Shown here one piece after another: positions 34,238-42,392 of a stretch of 64,000 bases of DNA. The notes beneath the pieces are model-generated. The model was not told the DNA's origin and ran no database searches. It saw nothing but the letters and a program-made list of their open reading frames with translations. Positions within the stretch are counted from its first letter, which is position 1; each line of letters opens with the position of its first letter. The position numbers and the translations under genes were made by a program. Source of the stretch: CAZCGA01 sp964498075 (GTDB taxonomy: Bacteria > Desulfobacterota > Binatia > HRBIN30); contig CAZCGA010000015.1 of NCBI GenBank assembly GCA_964498075.1, positions 1 through 64,000 on the forward strand, written 5' to 3'.

Positions 34238-35205
34238 CGACGGCCTTCGCTGCGACGGGCGTCGGCCATCATCCACGGCTGCATCGGGTCCTTCCAGTTC
34301 GTCCAGATCTCACCACCACCGATGTTGCGGAGATGGGGTGCCGTGTCGCCAGCCCACTGCCGCGCCCGCGACACGGTGCGCCCCGCGCTCCACAGCGCGT
34401 TCGCGATCCACAGACCGACGCGGCCGTGAAACTTCGCGAAGTATCTCGCCCTGGAGGCGTAGTAATATCGCGGCCACCGCGACGTCGACCGCCCCGCCCG
34501 CGTCTGCCGTCCAGCGTGCAAATGGACGACATGGGCGGCTGGCCAGTAGACCACCTGCCAGCCCGCTTGCAGAGTCCGCCGGCAGTAGTCGACGTCTTCG
34601 AAGTACATGAAGTACCCCTCGTCCAGCAGCCCAACCCGTTCGACGACCTCCCGCCGGAGGAGGGCCGCGGCAAAGCTGATCCACTGCGGCTCCATCGGCG
34701 CATCGGAAAGCGGCAAGCGCACGCTGTAGGAGTGCAGCAGCCGGTTCAACGGCCCGGTCGCGGCTGCCGCCAAGAAATCCCCGAGCGCCGAGGGGAAGCG
34801 GAAGCAGCTGAGCTGCGGTCCGCCGTCGGGCCATTCGAGACGCGGGCCAACGACACCCACATCCGGCCGTTGCTGCATGACGCCCAGGAGCTCCGCCACG
34901 GCACCACGGCGCACGACGGTGTCACTGTTGAGCAGCAGGTACGTGTCGGCGCGGACGGTTGCGAGAACGCGGTTGTTCCCGGCCGCGAACCCGCCATTCA
35001 CCGGCGAGCCGATCACCGTCGCCCAGCCGTCCCACCCCCGTTCCCGAATCAGCTGCACGAGGTGCTCGTACGAGCCGTCGCCCGAACCGTTGTCGACGAC
35101 GATCACGCGGTCGCGAGCGGCGTCGATCTCGCTGCACAAGGACGACAGACAGGCTGCAACCAGCGCCGGTGTCTGATAGTTGAGGATCACGGTCGCGAGG
35201 CGCAT
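34234..35205 (-). CDS. Glycosyltransferase family 2 (rhamnosyltransferase-like)
   Basis: The 323-aa protein starts with ATVILNYQTPALVAACLSSL and has the diphosphate-binding VVDNGSGDGS, the NGGFAAGNNR motif of rhamnosyltransferase-like GT2 members and the DxD-type FEDVDYCRRTLQAGW at about residue 200. It transfers an activated sugar (dTDP-rhamnose or UDP-sugar, by analogy) in the cytoplasm. It lies between the polymerase and the WecG gene on the minus strand, 12 bases after the first and overlapping the second. Confidence 0.93.
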   Translation of the reverse strand: MRLATVILNYQTPALVAACLSSLCSEIDAARDRVIVVDNGSGDGSYEHLVQLIRERGWDGWATVIGSPVNGGFAAGNNRVLATVRADTYLLLNSDTVVRRGAVAELLGVMQQRPDVGVVGPRLEWPDGGPQLSCFRFPSALGDFLAAAATGPLNRLLHSYSVRLPLSDAPMEPQWISFAAALLRREVVERVGLLDEGYFMYFEDVDYCRRTLQAGWQVVYWPAAHVVHLHAGRQTRAGRSTSRWPRYYYASRARYFAKFHGRVGLWIANALWSAGRTVSRARQWAGDTAPHLRNIGGGEIWTNWKDPMQPWMMADARRSEGRR

Positions 35206-35217
35206 CGGCGGCGCACG

Positions 35218-36543
35218 TCACCTAGATTCCTGCACGACCGCGATCGACACGTCGTCGTCAACCGCTGCCGCGCCCGCGAGCCCCCCTGCAGCCAGCATGT
35301 AGATCGGATTCACCATGGCATTGAAGCAGTTGTCAACGGCGTACAGGGCCACGACGAGCGCCAAGACCGCGGCGGCGGCGACACCGGGGTCGGCCCATTG
35401 CTGGATCGGGTAGCGGCGGCAGAAGACCACCACCGGCAAGAGCAGCGCCGCGAGGAAGCTGAGCAGGCCGAGAAAACCGGAATTACCGAACGCGAGTATC
35501 CATGTGCTGTCCAGAATTGCGACGGCCTCCCCGTTTGGGCCGTAGAAGCGGGCGCGCCCCCACCCCCCCCAGCCAACTAGCGGCCGCTGCCGCGCCCTCT
35601 CCGCCACGATTCGTTCCCTCGCCAGCCGAAACGCCACGGATTCGCCTCGCTCGGTACCGAGCACGGACGTCACGAGCGGGCCGAGTTGTTCTCCGTTCCA
35701 CCACCCCATGGATCGGATGAGGACATAGAGCGGCACGAGGGCGATGACGCACCAGAGCGGCCACGCCGTGCGATATCGCCGGATTGACCAGAGCACGCCG
35801 CCGCCGAGCGCCAAGAGTACCCACGCGTTGACGGACTTCACCAGGACCGTGGTGAGGGCGAGGGCCGCTGCCGCAATCCCGGCGCCGCGGTGCAACGAGC
35901 CGGTTGCCCACAGCCATGCTCCGGTGAGCGATGCCGCCGCCATCCAGAAGCCGACCATCAGCCCATGCTGCATGAACACCGTCGGCCGCCAACCTCCGAA
36001 GCGCATGGCTTGCCAGATCGGGCGCGGGGCGTAACCGTACAGCGCTCTGTGGAGCTGCGGACCGATCTGGATCTCGATCCAACACAGGGGGACGTACAGC
36101 AGCCCGCCGATGAGCACACCCATCGCCAGGCTGCGCAAGCTGGGCAGACTGGCGTAGTACATGCGACCGATGGCGTAGGGCACGCCCCAGGTGGTGCAGT
36201 GTGCGAACACCGCGGAGAGGCCGTCGTACGCCCCCAGGCCGTTGCTCATCGAGGACGCGAACGGACAGAGGCACCAGACGATCATCGGCAAGTCGATCCA
36301 CCGTGGGCGGAGCGCGTTGAGGCGCCGGCGATCGCACAGCGCGATGGCTCCCAACACACCGAGGTTGGTCGCCAACATCTTGGAGAAATCGGGGAGGCCT
36401 TTGATGCCGTAGGCTGTTACAGGCAGGAACAGCCAAGCGATCAGGAACCCGGTCACTACCGCATGCCGGCCCGGCAAGACGGTGAACAGAATGAGCACCA
36501 GCAGGAACCAGCCCGCGTAGGCTATCGGAACGAGCGCACTCAT
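35218..36543 (-). CDS. Second O-antigen polymerase/ligase-like membrane protein
   Basis: The 441-aa protein, from the ATG at 36543, is strongly hydrophobic with about ten membrane segments and a soluble loop (FRLARERIVAERARQRPLVG, then WGGWGRARFYG). It resembles Wzy-type polymerases and O-antigen ligases, without a clearly recognisable signature, so a role in chain polymerisation or transfer is inferred mostly from topology and position. A run of eight G bases on the coding strand in the LVGWGGW stretch, with a further run of five, could allow slippage. It belongs to the minus-strand run from 40061 to 33428. Confidence 0.72.
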   Translation of the reverse strand: MSALVPIAYAGWFLLVLILFTVLPGRHAVVTGFLIAWLFLPVTAYGIKGLPDFSKMLATNLGVLGAIALCDRRRLNALRPRWIDLPMIVWCLCPFASSMSNGLGAYDGLSAVFAHCTTWGVPYAIGRMYYASLPSLRSLAMGVLIGGLLYVPLCWIEIQIGPQLHRALYGYAPRPIWQAMRFGGWRPTVFMQHGLMVGFWMAAASLTGAWLWATGSLHRGAGIAAAALALTTVLVKSVNAWVLLALGGGVLWSIRRYRTAWPLWCVIALVPLYVLIRSMGWWNGEQLGPLVTSVLGTERGESVAFRLARERIVAERARQRPLVGWGGWGRARFYGPNGEAVAILDSTWILAFGNSGFLGLLSFLAALLLPVVVFCRRYPIQQWADPGVAAAAVLALVVALYAVDNCFNAMVNPIYMLAAGGLAGAAAVDDDVSIAVVQESR

Positions 36544-36580
36544 ATGGCCAGGAGCGGATGCGATGGGCTGACCGGAGCTG

Positions 36581-37762
36581 TCATACCCCGCCTCCTCCAG
36601 GACGGATCGTCGCTTGGAGGACGGTTCGATAGATCTCCAGATGACGGTGCGCCACCACGTCGGCACGACAGGTTTCGCACACCAGGGCCCGAGCGCGCTC
36701 TGCGCACGCCGCCGTCGCCGGCCAATCTTGCAGCGCTGTGATGCAGGCCAGGGCCAGCGCGTCCGGGTCGTCGAGCGGAACGAGGTGCCCGGTAGCGCCT
36801 GAGCGCACCAGCTCACGATGCCCGGGCACGTCCGACGCAACGACCGGCAGCCCCCACGACATCGCTTCGAGCAGTGCGAGCGACAGACCTTCCAAGCGCG
36901 ACGCAGTGGTGAAGAGATCTGCCTCGGCAAGCCAAGCCCCCACGTTCTCCACCTTACCGGCGAAGAACACCCGCTCGGCAAGGCCGCGGCGTTGGACCTC
37001 GGCGCGCAGCGCCGCGCGGTGCGTGCCGTCGCCAAGCAGGACGAACGATCCGGAGGGAAACACCTCCAGAACCTTGGGCATGGCCGCGATGAGCGTCTGC
37101 ACGCCCTTGTGTTCGATCAGACGCCCGACGAAAAGAATCTGCGGTCCCGACATTCCCGCAAAGGCCGCCATGGCGCGTGTCCGCCGCCGCTCGCAGGCGT
37201 CCTCAACCGCGGCGTCGGGCGGCGGGCAGATGCTGTTGGGCACGACGCGGATGCGCTCCGGCGCCACACCGGCATCAGTCGCGAGCCGCTCGCCAATCGA
37301 CGCAGACACCGCAATATTGACCGCCGCGCGCTGGCTGCAGGCGAACAGCAACCGCTGGCGCGCCCAACGGTAGAGCCGTCCGCGCCCGATGCCGTCGACG
37401 AGGTCATTGCAGTGATGGGTGACCACGTAGGCGCGCGCCGTCAGCCGCTGCAGGAGCACCGCCCACAGCGCCGAGTCGGACATGTGGGCGTGAATGATGT
37501 CGATGTGGTGCCGATCGACTGCGGTGCGCAGCGCGCTGAGCCGGCGCCACGGGTTCAGGGTTCGCTCCGGCACCTCCGTCGCAATACCCGCAGCCCGCAG
37601 CTGCGCTTCCAGCGCGCCGCCGCGCCGCCAACCGCACACGACCGGCTGGCACGCGGGTGTGTCGAGGGCACGGACCAGGTTGTGGACGGCATTCTGCGCG
37701 CCCCCGACCTCGAGGTTGTGGAGCAGCATGAGGATCCGCAGCGGGCGGGTGTCGTCGCTCAT
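36581..37762 (-). CDS. Glycosyltransferase family 4
   Basis: The 393-aa GT-B enzyme shows the N-terminal LHNLEVGGAQNAVHNL motif and the C-terminal FVGRLIEHKGVQTLI strand. The sugar-nucleotide-binding E-x7-E lies in RLEGLSLALLEAMSWG, followed by the usual GLPVVASDVPG. It transfers a sugar from a nucleotide donor. The start at 37762 gives MSDDTRPLRILML, exactly the first beta-strand; the longer open frame adds 11 unlikely residues. It lies 37 bases upstream of the polymerase gene and 89 bases after the FemAB-like gene on the same strand. Confidence 0.93.
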   Translation of the reverse strand: MSDDTRPLRILMLLHNLEVGGAQNAVHNLVRALDTPACQPVVCGWRRGGALEAQLRAAGIATEVPERTLNPWRRLSALRTAVDRHHIDIIHAHMSDSALWAVLLQRLTARAYVVTHHCNDLVDGIGRGRLYRWARQRLLFACSQRAAVNIAVSASIGERLATDAGVAPERIRVVPNSICPPPDAAVEDACERRRTRAMAAFAGMSGPQILFVGRLIEHKGVQTLIAAMPKVLEVFPSGSFVLLGDGTHRAALRAEVQRRGLAERVFFAGKVENVGAWLAEADLFTTASRLEGLSLALLEAMSWGLPVVASDVPGHRELVRSGATGHLVPLDDPDALALACITALQDWPATAACAERARALVCETCRADVVAHRHLEIYRTVLQATIRPGGGGV

Positions 37763-37851
37763 ATCGGGCGCACCCAAGCGGAATCGCCGCGGCACCGGTC
37801 AGCGGCAGCGTCGCCGGCCACCATGTCTGCTCCCGCCCCCACTCCGCGTCC

Positions 37852-38964
37852 TCACACTCGCCGCCCGAAGACGGAGTCGCGGACGCGACGCGCCCACGAC
37901 TCGGCCCGAAACTGCAGTCGGTCCGGCCGCAGCGCCAGCCGTCCCACGTGGGTGCGCAGCCTTGCGAGGCTGCGTTTGTGCTGGCCGTCCCCGGCCATGA
38001 AGTCGTAGACCTCGTATCCGCTCGCCAGTGCCTGCGCGATGGCTAGATAGTGACTGGTGAGCCCCGGCTTCAAGCGTGCGTCGTCATCGTAGTCGAATCC
38101 GCTCTGGTAAGCATAGACGCAACCCCGCCAGAGGAAGTTGTAGAGGTAGCCGATCGGCCGATCCCCGGCGCTGATGCGGCAGAGCTGCACGTGACCGGCG
38201 GGGAACGCTTCGCGAATCAGCGCCGCGTGGAACGGCTCGAAGAACGGGGACGTGAACGCGCCGCGCTCACCGCGTCGCGACCAGTAGATTTCGTGTCGCC
38301 GCTTCAGCTCGGCGAAATACTGCAGCGCCTCGTCGACGCTGCCCGCGGTCTGGAAGCGCAACGGCCCGGCGGCTTCGTAAAGGCGTATCGAGCGGCGCAG
38401 CGCATACCGGCTGTTGGCGCTCAACCCGGCGAGGTAATCCTGCCCGGTGGCACGCAAGGCGGCGAGATCCACCGCGTAGCAGGGATCATCGCGGACGATC
38501 TCGACGATCGGCCACGCCGCGGGCGCATTGGAGCGGATCCTGTCGGCGAGGGGGCGCTCGACACCGCTCAGGACGACTTCGTCGGCAAACTCTCCGTGCG
38601 CACCCAGGCACTGGAAACATTGCGTGACCACCCGCTCGGCGCAGTCTCGGTCCGCCAGGATGCCGTTGTACTCGATCGTCAGCCGATCGAGGTCCGGGTC
38701 GCCGGTCTCGTGGAGTCGCCATTGGCGCACCGCCTTCATCCCGCGCCAGCGTACGGCGCACCTCACGAACACCGCCAGGCCGACGACCGCGGTGCCTTCG
38801 GTGACCGTCATGAAGTAGGCATCGTGATTCGGCGTCACCAGCCGCAACCAGCACCCGATCCAGTGCCACGACAGGAAGAACGAGGCCTCGGCGCGTCGCT
38901 CCAATTCCATCCACAGCGGACGCACTGCCTCCGGGTCCATGAGCGGCTGCATCGAAACAGTCAT
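37852..38964 (-). CDS. GNAT acetyltransferase, FemAB/CelD-like (Acetyltransf_6 type)
   Basis: The 370-aa protein has two tandem acetyltransferase-like halves. Recognisable parts are FFLSWHWIGCWLRLV (about residue 25), ANSRYALRRSIR (about 205), then GHVQLCRISAGDRPIGYLYNF and YDFMAGDGQHKRSLA. This is the FemAB/CelD-like subgroup linked with exopolysaccharide and cellulose-type clusters, which may acylate sugars or transfer amino acids. The start codon at 38964 (or 38952) lies inside the left end of the duplicated GT2 unit, so the repeat boundary cuts the 5' end of this gene's region. GT2-1 lies 71 bases upstream. Confidence 0.82.
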   Translation of the reverse strand: MTVSMQPLMDPEAVRPLWMELERRAEASFFLSWHWIGCWLRLVTPNHDAYFMTVTEGTAVVGLAVFVRCAVRWRGMKAVRQWRLHETGDPDLDRLTIEYNGILADRDCAERVVTQCFQCLGAHGEFADEVVLSGVERPLADRIRSNAPAAWPIVEIVRDDPCYAVDLAALRATGQDYLAGLSANSRYALRRSIRLYEAAGPLRFQTAGSVDEALQYFAELKRRHEIYWSRRGERGAFTSPFFEPFHAALIREAFPAGHVQLCRISAGDRPIGYLYNFLWRGCVYAYQSGFDYDDDARLKPGLTSHYLAIAQALASGYEVYDFMAGDGQHKRSLARLRTHVGRLALRPDRLQFRAESWARRVRDSVFGRRV

Positions 38965-40118
38965 CGATTCACACACCGAGGTTACAGCATACAATCGAAG
39001 CACCATTCGCGGAAAGCACCGGACGGATGGCCCCATCACGCGTTCCGCGTGCGCAGTCGCTGCAGGTGAAACTGGAGTTGTCCGAGCACCTGCGGGAACT
39101 TGGCCAACACACACGAAGCGGCGTACAGCGCGGCGTCCGCGGCCACCAGACCGCGTCGCCGCATGCGCCGGTAGATGCGGTAGAACAGCGCCGGGTACCC
39201 GGCCAGGAGCACGGCGCTCGCGCCATGACTCGGCCACGCCGCCGCGATTGCCAGGCACGGGATTCCTGCACCCCAAAACCAAATACTGCGGGCCTTGCGC
39301 AACCAACGGCGCTCCAGGAGTGGGCCCCGGACGGACGCGAGGTAGGCCGTGGAGTGGCCGCCGCGCATACGCCGGCGCCACCACTGGCCGAACCGGGACA
39401 TCGTTGCCTCATGCACTGCCATCGGTGCATCCAGCCGGACCATCCCCCACCCCGCCCGCCGCAGGCGAAGACACAAGTCTTGGTCCTCCGCGCCCAACAG
39501 CGCCGGGTTGAAGCCCCAGACCGCGCGAACCGCGGCGAGTCGCATCATTGCCATGCCGCCGAAGAGCAAGGGGTCCGGTACCACTCGCGGGTCCCACTGT
39601 ATGGCGTACAACCGGGTGTACAACGAGCGGTCGGCGCGGCGCTCGTGCAGCTGGCCGAAGACGGCCGCGACCGCGGGCTGCTCGGCTATGGCGCGCCGGG
39701 CCGGCTCGAACCAGGAGGCCACCATCTCGCTGTCGGCGTCGACGAACTGCACGAGCTCCACTTGCGGATCGAGGCGCAGCACGTGCGCCAGTCCGGCGTT
39801 GCGGGCACGCCCAACGGTGAGCGTTGCGGAGCGATCCAGCTCTACGACCGCGACGCCCATCGCCCGAGCAATATCGGCACTCCCATCCTCCGATGCGGAG
39901 TCGACGAATACCGTGACGTCCACGTGATCGACCACAGACGACAAGCACCGGCGCAGGCGACAGGCTTCATTCCGCCCGACCACCACCGCCGCGACACGCG
40001 GGCTGCGGGCCTCGGCGCCGCGTGCGGGCGCGTCGTGCTGTGTTGCGTCTGCCGGTCTCATTCGTTGCCGTGACTGCTATAGAAGGAAATGCGGGAGCTG
40101 TATAGAATCGCGCCGTGC
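38950..40118. repeat. Duplicated GT2 unit, copy 1
   Basis: About 1.17 kb here recurs at 41118-42286 (offset 2168 bp), in the same orientation. It carries GT2-1 with 3' flanking sequence and the upstream divergent promoter region. The core is nearly identical (within the GT2 gene only two amino acids differ, both near the C-terminus), while both ends have more mismatches. That fits duplication with later homogenisation. Confidence 0.93.
39036..40061 (-). CDS. Glycosyltransferase family 2, copy 1
   Basis: The 341-aa protein has the GT2 start VAAVVVGRNEACRLRRCLSS, the diphosphate-binding DSASEDGS, a DAD motif at residues 108-110 (FVDADSEMV), and ALLGAEDQDLCLRLRRAGWG. Two hydrophobic segments near the end (around GIPCLAIAAAW) suggest membrane association. 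It transfers a sugar in polysaccharide assembly. It opens the minus-strand run and has a nearly identical twin at 41204-42229, differing at Gln/His and Ala/Gly near the C-terminus. Confidence 0.92.
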   Translation of the reverse strand: MRPADATQHDAPARGAEARSPRVAAVVVGRNEACRLRRCLSSVVDHVDVTVFVDSASEDGSADIARAMGVAVVELDRSATLTVGRARNAGLAHVLRLDPQVELVQFVDADSEMVASWFEPARRAIAEQPAVAAVFGQLHERRADRSLYTRLYAIQWDPRVVPDPLLFGGMAMMRLAAVRAVWGFNPALLGAEDQDLCLRLRRAGWGMVRLDAPMAVHEATMSRFGQWWRRRMRGGHSTAYLASVRGPLLERRWLRKARSIWFWGAGIPCLAIAAAWPSHGASAVLLAGYPALFYRIYRRMRRRGLVAADAALYAASCVLAKFPQVLGQLQFHLQRLRTRNA

Positions 40119-40140
40119 CATCGCTGGGGGTCAACCGCTG
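40062..40140. promoter_or_regulatory. Divergent promoter region between GT2-1 and sulfotransferase
   Basis: This AT-richer stretch contains TATAGAAT at about 40101-40108 on the plus strand, with another TATAGAAGGAAAT 21-22 bases before it, and precedes a TTG-start gene. Nearly the same sequence lies at 42230-42286 in front of the GT4 gene. The TATAGAAT is a fair sigma70 -10 candidate; no convincing -35 is present, so the call rests on location and conservation. Confidence 0.4.
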
Positions 40141-41079
40141 TTGATCGACTGCCCGTTCTTCCTCGTGGGAGCGATGCGCTCGGGCACCACGCTCCTGCGC
40201 CTCATGCTGGATCATCATCCGCAGGTCGCCTGGTGCAGCGAGTTCGCCTTCAGTGTCGAGCGCATTCAGCGGAACGGCGAGTGGCCGCGTCTCAGCGAGT
40301 ACTACCGTTACCTGGAGATCACCCGACCGTTTCAGCACGCCGGCTACACGATCAACCCCGAGTTGAGTTACCCGGATCTGGTCAACAGCTTCTTGTGTCA
40401 GAAGCGCGACCGCGATGGGAAGCAGATCGTTGGCGCAACCGTCCATCGGTTCTTTGATCGGCTCTTGTGGATCTGGCCGTCGAGCCGTTTCATTCATCTC
40501 CTCCGTGATGGGCGAGACGTGGCGCGATCGTTCGTGGCGCTCGGATGGGCGGGCAACGCTTGGGGCGGCACCGAGCACTGGATCGAGGCGGAACGGCTGT
40601 GGGAACGCCTGCGGCCAACGCTTCGCGATGGGCAGTACCATGAGGTGCGGTATGAGTCCCTGATCAGAGCGCCCGACGAGACGCTGCGGCAGATCTGCGA
40701 GTTCATCGGAGTGCCGTATGCGACGCAGATGCTTCGATACCCGCAAGCGACCACGTACGCCGCGCCCGATCCGAATCTGGTCGACCAGTGGCAGCGCAAT
40801 CTTTCGGCACAAGCGATCCGGCAAGTTGAAGCGCGTACCGGCGACATGCTGCCGGCTCGCGGATATGCACTGAGCGACTTGCCACCTCTGCAGCTCAAAC
40901 GCGCCGCAGAGAGATGGCTGAGGTTCCAGAATCGCTACCTGCGCGCATGCTTTCGTGCCCGCCGCTACGGCTGGCCGCTGTTTGTTTGCGACTTCCTCGC
41001 GCGCCGCTTGCACCTGGGTTTCTGGCAGCGGCGACTGCTGCCGCGCATCCATGCCGTCGACACCGTGAAGCTGAAGTAA
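40141..41079 (+). CDS. Sulfotransferase family protein
   Basis: The 312-aa protein has the 5'-phosphosulfate-binding loop LVGAMRSGTTLL near residue 9 and the 3'-phosphate motif LLRDGRDVARSFVAL around residue 120, as in bacterial PAPS-dependent sulfotransferases. It should transfer sulfate from PAPS to a hydroxyl of the polysaccharide or a glycolipid in the cytoplasm. The start is TTG at 40141; no in-frame ATG or GTG lies close upstream. A ghost of a second copy's 3' end remains at 42309-42392, so this gene was once duplicated together with GT2. Confidence 0.88.
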   Translation: MIDCPFFLVGAMRSGTTLLRLMLDHHPQVAWCSEFAFSVERIQRNGEWPRLSEYYRYLEITRPFQHAGYTINPELSYPDLVNSFLCQKRDRDGKQIVGATVHRFFDRLLWIWPSSRFIHLLRDGRDVARSFVALGWAGNAWGGTEHWIEAERLWERLRPTLRDGQYHEVRYESLIRAPDETLRQICEFIGVPYATQMLRYPQATTYAAPDPNLVDQWQRNLSAQAIRQVEARTGDMLPARGYALSDLPPLQLKRAAERWLRFQNRYLRACFRARRYGWPLFVCDFLARRLHLGFWQRRLLPRIHAVDTVKLK

Positions 41080-41117
41080 TCCGAACGCTCCGTCGTGACA
41101 CCGTGGCTGCGCGGCAG

Positions 41118-42286
41118 CATCGAAACAGTCATCGATCCACGCACTGAGGTTGCAGCATACAATCGAAGCGCCATTCGCGGAAGGCACCGGACGGATGGCC
41201 CCATCACCCGTTCCGCGTGCGCAGTCGCTGCAGGTGAAACTGGAGTTGTCCGAGCACGTGCGGGAACTTGGCCAACACACACGAAGCGGCGTACAGCGCG
41301 GCGTCCGCGGCCACCAGACCGCGTCGCCGCATGCGCCGGTAGATGCGGTAGAACAGCGCCGGGTACCCGGCCAGGAGCACGGCGCTCGCGCCATGACTCG
41401 GCCACGCCGCCGCGATTGCCAGGCACGGGATTCCTGCACCCCAAAACCAAATACTGCGGGCCTTGCGCAACCAACGGCGCTCCAGGAGTGGGCCCCGGAC
41501 GGACGCGAGGTAGGCCGTGGAGTGGCCGCCGCGCATACGCCGGCGCCACCACTGGCCGAACCGGGACATCGTTGCCTCATGCACTGCCATCGGTGCATCC
41601 AGCCGGACCATCCCCCACCCCGCCCGCCGCAGGCGAAGACACAAGTCTTGGTCCTCCGCGCCCAACAGCGCCGGGTTGAAGCCCCAGACCGCGCGAACCG
41701 CGGCGAGTCGCATCATTGCCATGCCGCCGAAGAGCAAGGGGTCCGGTACCACTCGCGGGTCCCACTGTATGGCGTACAACCGGGTGTACAACGAGCGGTC
41801 GGCGCGGCGCTCGTGCAGCTGGCCGAAGACGGCCGCGACCGCGGGCTGCTCGGCTATGGCGCGCCGGGCCGGCTCGAACCAGGAGGCCACCATCTCGCTG
41901 TCGGCGTCGACGAACTGCACGAGCTCCACTTGCGGATCGAGGCGCAGCACGTGCGCCAGTCCGGCGTTGCGGGCACGCCCAACGGTGAGCGTTGCGGAGC
42001 GATCCAGCTCTACGACCGCGACGCCCATCGCCCGAGCAATATCGGCACTCCCATCCTCCGATGCGGAGTCGACGAATACCGTGACGTCCACGTGATCGAC
42101 CACAGACGACAAGCACCGGCGCAGGCGACAGGCTTCATTCCGCCCGACCACCACCGCCGCGACACGCGGGCTGCGGGCCTCGGCGCCGCGTGCGGGCGCG
42201 TCGTGCTGTGTTGCGTCTGCCGGTCTCATTCGTTGCCGTGACTGCTATAGAAGGAAATACCGGAGCTGTATAGAATCCCGCCGTGA
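41118..42286. repeat. Duplicated GT2 unit, copy 2
   Basis: This segment matches 38950-40118, offset by 2168 bp and in the same orientation. It has GT2-2 and the divergent promoter sequence. To the left it meets the sulfotransferase 3' end directly (41080-41117). To the right it continues into a decayed sulfotransferase remnant. The left edge again holds the two CAT triplets that act as start codons of the FemAB-like gene in copy 1; no such gene follows here. Confidence 0.93.
41204..42229 (-). CDS. Glycosyltransferase family 2, copy 2
   Basis: This 341-aa protein is a twin of the product of 39036-40061. Two substitutions near the C-terminus (His for Gln in FPxVLGQL, Gly for Ala as the last residue) are the only differences seen. 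The GT2 motifs are identical: DSASEDGS, FVDADSEMV and AEDQDLCLRLRRAGW. It is probably functional but redundant, unless the two are expressed from different promoters. It lies between the sulfotransferase (convergent) and the GT4 gene (divergent). Confidence 0.92.
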   Translation of the reverse strand: MRPADATQHDAPARGAEARSPRVAAVVVGRNEACRLRRCLSSVVDHVDVTVFVDSASEDGSADIARAMGVAVVELDRSATLTVGRARNAGLAHVLRLDPQVELVQFVDADSEMVASWFEPARRAIAEQPAVAAVFGQLHERRADRSLYTRLYAIQWDPRVVPDPLLFGGMAMMRLAAVRAVWGFNPALLGAEDQDLCLRLRRAGWGMVRLDAPMAVHEATMSRFGQWWRRRMRGGHSTAYLASVRGPLLERRWLRKARSIWFWGAGIPCLAIAAAWPSHGASAVLLAGYPALFYRIYRRMRRRGLVAADAALYAASCVLAKFPHVLGQLQFHLQRLRTRNG

Positions 42287-42392
42287 CTTATCGAGGGGTC
42301 CGCCGTCGAACAGCGGCGGCTGCGGCATCCAGGCTCTCGACGTCGTGGAGCTGAAGTGCCCGGGGCGCTGTGTCGAGACACCGTGGCGTCCG
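42287..42392 (+). pseudogene. Ghost of a deleted second sulfotransferase gene
   Basis: Just after the repeated promoter, 42287-42303 still resembles the bases before the sulfotransferase TTG (40119-40140). Sequence from 42309 then aligns by eye with the 3' end of that gene and its downstream flank, about 41025-41118: a GCATCC block, GTCG, GAGCTGAAG matching the final Leu-Lys codons, and a shared GAGACACCGTGG/GTGACACCGTGG. Some 870 bases between are gone. The annotated GTG start of the next gene falls inside this relic. Confidence 0.7.

Noticed and set aside
34180..35580. A 466-codon plus-strand frame opposite the GT2 and polymerase genes
   Set aside because: No domain signature; the minus-strand genes show GT2 motifs and proper starts.
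39027..42241. Identical antisense ORF pairs in the two GT2 copies
   Set aside because: They are identical only because the DNA is duplicated; they are opposite intact GT2 genes.
38950..42286. Assembly artefact as the explanation of the GT2 duplication
   Set aside because: The copies differ at both edges and at several sites, and the intervening sulfotransferase and the ghost 3' end give a consistent history; read data would still be needed to exclude it.
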